A DNA stretch of 20,808 nucleotides from Pelargonium nanum (Eukaryota; Streptophyta; Magnoliopsida; Geraniales; Geraniaceae). The notes beneath the pieces were generated by a model. It searched no databases, was not told the origin of the DNA, and saw only the letters and a program-made list of their open reading frames with translations. Positions 17,389 to 20,808 of the stretch are shown here, piece after piece (positions within the stretch are counted from its first letter, which is position 1; each line of letters begins with the position of its first letter). The stretch covers positions 1 to 20,808 of the forward strand of contig JAYMTF010001887.1 in the NCBI GenBank assembly GCA_036897485.1. Direction: 5' to 3'. The position numbers and the translations under genes are program-made.

Positions 17389-18969
17389 CCTAACTCAATA
17401 AAACGGTGCACCAGGACACGACGAGGCCATCTCCGACCATTCAAATCATCTTCCATAGTAGCAGCAGCAACATCTTCGATCAGTTGGGTATGATAAATCA
17501 CCAGTTCCTAGTAGCATTCACATCCTACACTGGCAAGGCGATCCACCACGCGGTTCTGTTCTCGGTAAATATGACTTGCCTTAACATTCCAGCTACTCTG
17601 GCATAACTCTCTGATTTCATCCACAATGCCCTCCAGCACGCTATATGGGTCCAACCAGTAATCAACTATACTACAGCTTGAGAGTCAACCTCACATATAT
17701 AGAACCTTCTGGTATTTCCCATTCCAAGCCAAATTGAGGCCCATACGGAGAGCCTGCAGTTCTGCTACTGTAATTGAGCAGCGGCCTATCCGACCAACAA
17801 AACCCATAACCCAAACACCTGCTGAGTTGTGAATTACTCCCCCCATTCCGGCAATCCATGGGTTGCCTTTGGAGGCGCCATCACAGTTCAACTTCAGCCA
17901 AGGGTCCATGGGTGGTCCCCAAGCCAACTCTACCACCATTCGGCCAACTGCCATAGACTTCGGCATGACACAATTATGAACAAAGCGCGCATAATCTACC
18001 ACTACCCGGACTGGTTTCGAAGGCGCTGTGAAACCTTTTTGGTGAATTCAGCCACACCTTCAGCGCTAAATGCTCCACGAAGCTGCTCCAAAAACAAGAC
18101 CCTGGTTAGCTCGAACTCCGGTGACAACCATATCAACAACGTCCACATTCAAATCGATCCAAGTGTTGTAGGAAGCCCTAAAAAATTGACTGGCCAGCTT
18201 ACTCGAAACCAACGCCACCCATACACGTTTGGCGATATCACAATCCCGAAGGATATGCAGAGAGTCCTCAATCATAGAACCACATAAAACACAAGCACAC
18301 GAGCTAGCAATACCACATTTTGCCCGAAGGTTGTTCGACAAAAGGCGGTATTGTCTAGCTAACCAGAACAGGAAAGACCATTTAACAAGCCCTGACATCT
18401 TTCAAATTCGCTTACATTCAATCTTGCACGGGGAAAAAACAGGAACCAAAGCTCGGTAGGCAGATTTCACCGAGTAATTCCCATGCTTCTCAAGACCCCA
18501 AATCAGTCGGTCTTCCTCTCTGTTCCTCCATCTAAGAGGCACTCCCTGTACCTTCTCAGCCCAAACACTAAGTAACCAATTTCGAACAAAATCCATGCGC
18601 CAATTACCATTATATGTTATGAAGTCCTTAACCACTAAATTTTCGGAAACTGCCGCCCCAAATGGTCCGAAATTGATCTCCCATCCAACCACGGGTCATG
18701 AAAAAAGTCAATTTTCGAACCATCACCCACTTTCCAAACCAAACCCTTCTCCACCACTTGAAAACACTTGTAAATTCCTTGCCGAATTCTAGAGCTTCCC
18801 AGCATGCATCCCTTGGGGTCCGCGAGTGAAGTGGTACTATATTTCGAAGCTATCACACGAGCCCATAGAGTGTATGGCTTCATCATGATCCGCCATGTAG
18901 TCTTCCCAAGCATAGCACAATTCATGTCTTTCATTGAGCAAATGCCTAGACCTCCATTAAATTTGGGCT
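17389..18969 (-). pseudogene. LINE ORF2 pseudogene: zf-RVT and RNase H part
   Basis: Continues the element with FNGGLGICSMKDMNCAMLGK, WKVGDGSKIDFFHDPWL and YSVKSAYR. The zf-RVT region follows, at 18390-18210 (LFWLARQYRLLSNNLRAKCG, then CACVLCGSMIEDSLHILRDC with Cys-x2-Cys and His/Cys ligands). The RNase H domain is at about 17905-17480: first catalytic Asp in LKLNCDGASKGNPW, Glu in TVAELQALRMGL, and Asp in EVDSQAVV after a frame change. The end reads IYREQNRVVDRLAS and FIELGGR with stop TAG. Stops at 18404-18402, 18068-18066 and near 17691 and several frame changes make it a pseudogene. A C-terminal RNase H is typical of one group of plant L1-like elements. Confidence 0.8.
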
Positions 18970-20747
18970 AACAAATATTCTCCCAATTTATTAAGCTCAC
19001 GCCTCTTCGGGTATCAGATCCACCCCATAAAAAAACGTCTGTTTAGCCAGTCCAGAGTCCGATAGATAGAAATCGGCAATTTCTCTGTTTGCATCACATA
19101 AGTGGGGATGGAGGAAGTAACAACTTTGATTAAAGTTGTTTGGCCTGCTATAGTCAAGTGCCTTGCTTTCCATGCTGCCAATTTTCCACTAACCCTATCA
19201 TTCGTGAATAGTGCAAAGGAACACCCAAATACTTCCCCAGGTCATTCGTATGGTCAATTTTCAAAGCTCTCTTGATCTTACCCCTGAACGAGCTGCGAAT
19301 AGAATCAAACACAAAGAATTTCGACTTTATAAAGCTCACTTTTTGCCCCGATGCATTACAGAAGGCATTCAAAGTCTGCCAAATAATTAAAGCTTGTGAT
19401 TCGGTAGTCTCCGCAAATAACAACAGGTCATCTGCGAAGAAAAATGAGATATCCCAACCCCCCCTCTGTTAACCCGAGCTGGCAGCCAAGCTTCTTTGTC
19501 AACATGCTTTTGAATGAGAAGACCAAGGCGCTCCATACACAGCACAAAAAGATCTGGCAAAAGCGTGTCGCCCTGACAAAGACCCCGCTGAGGGGAGAAT
19601 GAATCAGTCTTGCTGCCATTCCATAAAACCGAGAGAGATACAGTGTGAACATCAAACATCACAAGTCGAAACTAAACCGCTGGAAATTTAAAGAAATATA
19701 AAGTTTCTTCCAAAAAATCTCAGTAGAGCCTGTCATAAGCTTTTTCCAGATCAATTTTTATTGCCATAAAGCGCTTACCCGATTTAATTGTCCTGATATG
19801 GTGCATAACCTCTCGTGCCACCATAATATTATCACTGTCCATTCTACCCGGGATAAAGCTACACTGATTGGGGGACACAAGATCGTCGAGGAAAGGCCTA
19901 ATCCGGTTAACCATGAACTTCGTAATAATTTTGAACATAACGCATCATAGACTGATCGGTCGGATTTCCTTAAGGGACACGGGATTGGAAACCTTTGGAA
20001 TAAGAACGAAGAGTATATCATTCAGCTCTTTTGAGAAGCTCCCATTCAGAAAACTTTCCCTGACCACAACATCTATCGGCTTGCTAAAATGAACCCAAAA
20101 GTGTTGGTAAAAGCCCGCTTGAAACCCATCCGGCCCAGGTGCCTTTCACGGGCGCATGTCAAACAGTGCTTGTCTAACCTCATCCGTCTCTACAGGAGCC
20201 TCTAGGTGCGTAATCACGTCGGCCGGTAGACCCGGTCGTTGGGTGGACAATAATCGACGTCGGGGAGCAGCGTCTTTGGAAAAGACTGAATAGAAAAAAT
20301 TTCTGGCCATAGAACCCAACTGAACATCATCTGCACACCAAACCCCATTTTCATCTTTAAGTATTGTGATTATGTTCCTTCTTCGCCTTATCATTGTGCT
20401 TAGATTGAAATATTTAGTATTGCGTTCACCCTGAAGGGTACATTATCTTCCCTAGATTTTTGGAGCCACAACGTTTCTTCCTGATGAAGAATCTCATTAT
20501 ATACCCGAAGCAGGTTCTGCTCGAGTAAAAATACTTGATGAGATTGATCCCACAGGCGTTGGTCTTGCACACCCCTAATTCTTCCAAAAACATGTTGTAT
20601 CCAACGAAATAGGTTGCCAAATGTTGACTTGTTCCATCCTTGCAGTGATGCAGCTAAGGTCTGCAAATATGTAATAAAACCCCGAATATGAGGAGTACCG
20701 GATGCTTCTACCACCGCATCTAACCCTGGTGGCTCAGCCACATTACT
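18970..20747 (-). pseudogene. LINE ORF2 pseudogene: reverse transcriptase part
   Basis: In order: linker with GWNKSTFGNLFRWI, a frameshift near 20440, then GERNTKYFNLSTMIRRRR, KAPGPDGF, LIPKV and RPISL, FIPGRMDSDNIMVAREVMHH, MAIKIDLEKAYDRLY, QRGLCQGDTLLPDLFVLCME, the catalytic FADD at 19438-19427, SGQKVSFIKSKFF and LGKYLGVPLH. These are the standard fingers-palm motifs of plant L1-like reverse transcriptase, and the catalytic Asp pair is still present. TGA stops replace what should be Trp at 20148-20146 and 19722-19720, with another TGA at 19947-19945. Frameshifts lie at about 19450, 19180 and 19020. It cannot make a full protein. The first residues of any long frame beginning beyond 20747 come from flanking DNA. 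Confidence 0.85.
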
Positions 20748-20808
20748 TGTATACATTAGATTTATTATAATTAATATTATTATTAACATACTCACAATAT
20801 CCAAATAA
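20748..20808. repeat. Target-site duplication, 5' side of the LINE, and AT-rich flank
   Basis: TGTATACATTAGATTT (20748-20763) is the partner of 17332-17347. The rest, to the window end, is very AT-rich with repeated ATTAT/TAATA and has no gene signal. Confidence 0.7.

Larger units (their letters stand above)
17345..20747 (-). mobile_element. 5'-truncated LINE (L1-like with RNase H), about 3.4 kb
   Basis: On the minus strand the element begins at about 20747 in the linker before the reverse transcriptase (the endonuclease part is missing). It runs through reverse transcriptase, zf-RVT and RNase H to an ORF2 stop TAG (17391-17389), a 35-nt 3' UTR ending GTTGTACC and a 9-nt poly(A). Both sides carry the 16-bp repeat TGTATACATTNGATTT (17332-17347 and 20748-20763), so both ends can be placed. 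The duplication begins AAAT on the element's strand, as for L1-type target cleavage. It lies about 390 bp upstream of the C11orf98-like start codon. Confidence 0.85.

Noticed and set aside
20748-20804. N-terminus of the 134-codon minus frame read as a hydrophobic signal or membrane segment
   Set aside because: These codons come from AT-rich flanking DNA beyond the LINE junction defined by the target-site duplication.
1-20808. CRISPR array, bacterial operon or phage region
   Set aside because: Spliced genes, plant protein families and plant promoter motifs show nuclear plant DNA; no regularly spaced repeats exist.

Overview
This is nuclear DNA of a flowering plant, most likely a eudicot. Genes are split by AT-rich GT-AG introns, proteins match plant nuclear families, promoters carry plant telo-box and site II (TGGGCY) elements, and the space between genes is filled with LTR, LINE and foldback debris. 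Species cannot be told from the sequence.

Three intact genes can be assembled exon by exon. (1) 2444-8433, plus strand: an ATAD3-type AAA+ ATPase of the mitochondrial inner membrane, 8 exons, 636 residues, with one GC-AG intron. (2) 13142-9733, minus strand: the NDUFS6-type zinc subunit of mitochondrial complex I, 3 exons, 102 residues, first intron about 2.9 kb. (3) 16952-15560, minus strand: a small very basic protein of the C11orf98-like family, 4 exons, 121 residues. Genes 1 and 2 converge tail to tail. From memory, the Arabidopsis homologues (AT3G03060 and AT3G03070) are also neighbours, so this looks like an old conserved pair, and both products act in mitochondria.

The rest is a layered record of transposition. 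1-960 holds an LTR-like sequence (minus). 1211-2198 is a GC-rich insertion flanked by a perfect 17-bp direct repeat, ending about 230 bp before the ATAD3 start. 8677-8689 is a 13-nt insertion between perfect 16-bp repeats, best read as an extremely truncated LINE. 8804-9328 is a foldback element. 10500-11550, inside the NDUFS6 intron, is a second LTR-like sequence sharing blocks with the first. 13783-13911 is a LINE 3' tail, and 14590-15020 is a decayed LINE reverse-transcriptase fragment. 16150-16309 is a GC-rich palindromic insertion inside an intron of gene 3. 17345-20747 is a 5'-truncated LINE pseudogene on the minus strand, with reverse transcriptase, zf-RVT, RNase H, a poly(A) tail and a 16-bp target-site duplication with one mismatch.

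I see no evidence for an undescribed multi-gene system. The most interesting points are the conserved mitochondrial gene pair, the GC-AG intron, the target-site duplications that date and delimit several insertions (one only 13 nt long), and the way non-LTR insertions lie just outside each compact promoter.
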